Shown here: in pieces, positions 8,101 to 8,795 of the stretch
Position numbering within the stretch: position 1 is the first letter of the stretch
How the letters are laid out: each line of letters starts with the position of its first letter
Source: Fidelibacterota bacterium
Lineage (GTDB): Bacteria; Fidelibacterota; UBA2242
Assembly (NCBI GenBank): GCA_003645845.1
Contig: QNCV01000084.1
Location: 1 to 8,795, forward strand
Length of the DNA stretch: 8,795 bases
Direction: 5' to 3'
Translations under genes and position numbers: made by a program
The notes under the pieces: generated by a model
What the model was told of the DNA's origin: nothing
Database searches by the model: none
The model's input: only the letters and a program-made list of their open reading frames with translations

Positions 8101-8205
8101 ATTGTAGGTCGCAAACTGGGCAGACAGAACACCGGATACCAGTATCAAAATTAACGGGAGAATAAATGCTTTATATTTTAATAAATCGTAAAAATTTTTA
8201 TTCAC
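5152..8205 (-). CDS. Three-module outer-membrane protein: zinc metalloprotease, TolB-like propeller, Omp85-like barrel
   Basis: The 1017-residue product begins with a signal peptide (hydrophobic 12-28, cleavage near LSAQ, 27-30). Module one (about 40-310) has a gluzincin zinc site: HEFSH at 133-137 and a downstream Glu in WLAEG (E193), as in peptidase MA-like proteins. Module two (about 325-575) has six PD40/TolB-type blades, near 331-345, 376-390, 426-440, 473-486, 516-530 and 558-571, several with SPDGK-like turns. Module three (about 635-1017) is rich in alternating aromatic and polar strands. It contains GGMPGLKGYPF (872-882), matching the Omp85 loop-6 motif with Lys in place of Arg, then a typical RVPLFVEKD strand. 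It should sit in the outer membrane with the other two modules outside the barrel. The start is GTG (8203-8205), the only plausible one. It overlaps the previous stop by one base and precedes the DUF5683-like gene by ten. Substrate and function are unknown; automatic names such as 'Tol biopolymer transporter' describe only the propeller. Confidence 0.85.
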   Translation of the reverse strand: MNKNFYDLLKYKAFILPLILILVSGVLSAQFATYNHPELEWKTFETEHFDIHYHQGTEWTALKTAEIAESVYGPITSFYNYEPDSKTDLIVKDIGDISNGAAYYYDNKIEIWATPLDYPLRGNHNWLLDVISHEFSHIVSLQKSMKFSRSVPGAYFQVLDYEDEKRDDVIYGYPRVIASYPVPGIVIPMWLAEGMAQYMWPGTSNDYWDSHRDMLMRDRVLQHNVLSFSQMASFGKRGIGNESTYNQGYAFVKYLADRFGPETISNLAEELSRPIQYSIDNALKKVTGVRGKVLHKEWVDQMETRYGSKTEIIQKNQVKGEVIIAEATTQYYPEWSNDSTLYYLSNKGRDYFMQTALYRMNLNTRESKLIRPSVLSRVSISANGNKIYYSKNSKPDKHGSVFFDLYCYDLSKKKEKRITKFARAYNPSVSPDDKQLAYIAGADGTSNLFIMDLKTSKTRQLTDFNNGEELFMVHWSPDGKQLAFDFLTEHGRNIALYHLDSDSLEYLFTQKYDTRNPYFGPDGKWLYFASDKTGIFNIYRQALDDGHIELITNVLGGAFMPTVNSRGELLYSLFEDSAFKIAKIDHPVALDPSLSRYIDYPSLIPGMMDFARDSLPASVVYKQKFSNMFFLPRLMVDYGTIKPGFYFYSSEILEKFNIFGGASLNKIMDRDLFILLEYHQWYPTIFVEFYNVTRSIFDQKAEISARPASFDYKFDLLEFVSGISVPLSGLNKLRFDVSMSKYRAVSDTKIPFEQLYSNGFTYDYYRGLNFKLNWQFQKIRRTVNSYTNPDNGVVMTTNIYRNYDKFIRDFDVNNAYGTLGVDFRKNYYWKIEHEGEWYHKYPLYKKLVGTLNWQIGTISKPDVNSFFNFFAGGMPGLKGYPFYSIEGRNLFIMDYTWRVPLFVEKDIQILPFNLQNAFFATYVEAGNAWSDVKGYPRLDWPEISLNGRDVLKALTSDFKRDVGLQLRLSGFSFYAYPTSISLDFVYGLDEFTIEDSQGDPHTYGHEWRSYLTILFGL

Positions 8206-8795
8206 TAATGTATGACCATGATTTTTACAATTTTACTTTCTGAGCGGCTGCCGGACGATGCTTTAACAACAGCAAAATAGACACCATTGGCGATATTACC
8301 GACATCCCACTCGACCTCGTTGACATCATTGACCAGAGGGGAGGAATCGGAAAAGGATTTGATGAAATTCCCGGCCAGATCATAAATCGTGATGTCAATA
8401 TCGCAATCAGAGGTGGGGAAATAACGGATTAAGGTCAGGTTGTTTTTCGTCGGATTCGGCCAGTTAAAGGTTTTTGACTGATTTAAAAGTCCGTCAGACG
8501 TCTGGGGCGCTGTTTGTGGCGTGACCGGATAATAATAACTATGCTCAACATTGCCACCGAAGCAGTACCAGGCATTTTCCGATAATGGATTTGACGTTAA
8601 ATAAACACCGGCTAAAGCTGTCCCGTCAAGATTTGGTGAAAGGATAAACGTTCCACTATCATTCTCCAACAGCACGGACTGTTCCGTATTACTGTTTGGT
8701 AAGGCCCTCGGAAATCCCGGGATCAAAGTACCGCGAAAATTATAGACAAAGGCCCCCACATCTTTCATCATTACAATGATATCGGGAATCTGATC
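8205..8795 (-). CDS. C-terminal part of an exported FG-GAP-like protein with a T9SS-type sorting domain (partial)
   Basis: The frame is open to the window edge, giving 196 residues; the methionines at 8766-8771 are internal, because coding-like sequence (DQIPDIIV) continues before them. The visible N-terminal part reads PDIIV, then VYNFRGTLIPGFPRALP, a pattern found in FG-GAP/VCBS-type beta-propeller blades. The last 85 or so residues form a Por/FlgD-like sorting domain: FNWPNPTKNN, then ITIYDLAGNFIKSF, then VEWDVGNIANGVYFAVV, ending KIVKIMVIH. In FCB bacteria such domains direct type IX secretion and surface attachment; related FlgD-like domains occur in phyla without a known T9SS, so the route is inferred. 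A catalytic domain, if any, would lie outside the window. Its TAG overlaps the GTG of the next gene by one base. Confidence 0.8.
   Translation of the reverse strand, partial: DQIPDIIVMMKDVGAFVYNFRGTLIPGFPRALPNSNTEQSVLLENDSGTFILSPNLDGTALAGVYLTSNPLSENAWYCFGGNVEHSYYYPVTPQTAPQTSDGLLNQSKTFNWPNPTKNNLTLIRYFPTSDCDIDITIYDLAGNFIKSFSDSSPLVNDVNEVEWDVGNIANGVYFAVVKASSGSRSESKIVKIMVIH

Noticed and set aside
8766..8771. Tandem ATG codons as the start of the sorting-domain protein
   Set aside because: The frame stays open to the window edge with propeller-like residues (DQIPDIIV) before them, and no signal peptide follows; they are internal methionines.
1..8795. CRISPR array, insertion sequence, tRNA or phage defence locus
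   Set aside because: I saw no regularly spaced repeats, transposase, cloverleaf-like sequence or defence-type domain; the CPBP protease alone is not evidence of a defence system.

Overview
The window looks like a stretch of bacterial chromosome from a diderm (outer-membrane) lineage of the FCB group or its relatives (Bacteroidota, Ignavibacteria, Calditrichota, KSB1 or Marinimicrobia type). The evidence is a C-terminal domain resembling type IX secretion (Por) sorting domains, an outer-membrane protein fusing a metalloprotease, a TolB-like propeller and a barrel, a DUF5683-like membrane protein, and a BamD-type lipoprotein. The exact phylum cannot be fixed from this sequence. There is no mobile element, CRISPR array, tRNA or rRNA that I can support.

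Every confident gene lies on the minus strand, so transcription runs from high to low coordinates. It begins with the C-terminal part of an exported FG-GAP-like protein with a sorting domain (8205-8795, cut by the window edge). This overlaps by one base a 1017-residue exported protein with zinc protease, six-bladed propeller and Omp85-like barrel modules (5152-8205). Ten bases later comes a small exported protein of DUF5683-like character (4236-5141). A BamD lipoprotein (3392-4198) follows and shares an ATGA overlap with nadD (2808-3395). After a 90-base spacer containing inverted repeats come the ribosomal GTPase lepA (921-2717) and a CPBP-family membrane protease (181-891). A possible plus-strand gene tail (1-81) converges on this cluster, with a terminator-like inverted repeat between them.

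The upstream half (8795 to 3392) is a cell-envelope module: a surface-exported cargo, an outer-membrane three-part protein, a membrane-associated small protein and the outer-membrane assembly lipoprotein. The downstream half is housekeeping (NAD synthesis, translation) plus a membrane protease. Tight spacing from 8795 to 2808 suggests one transcript. The spacer before lepA is the only place inside the run where a new promoter or a leader structure is likely.

The best candidate for something not well described is the three-module protein at 5152-8205 and its coupling to its neighbours. Proteins of this general build occur in FCB genomes and are usually given loose 'Tol biopolymer transporter' names, so the architecture is probably not new, but its function is not established as far as I know.
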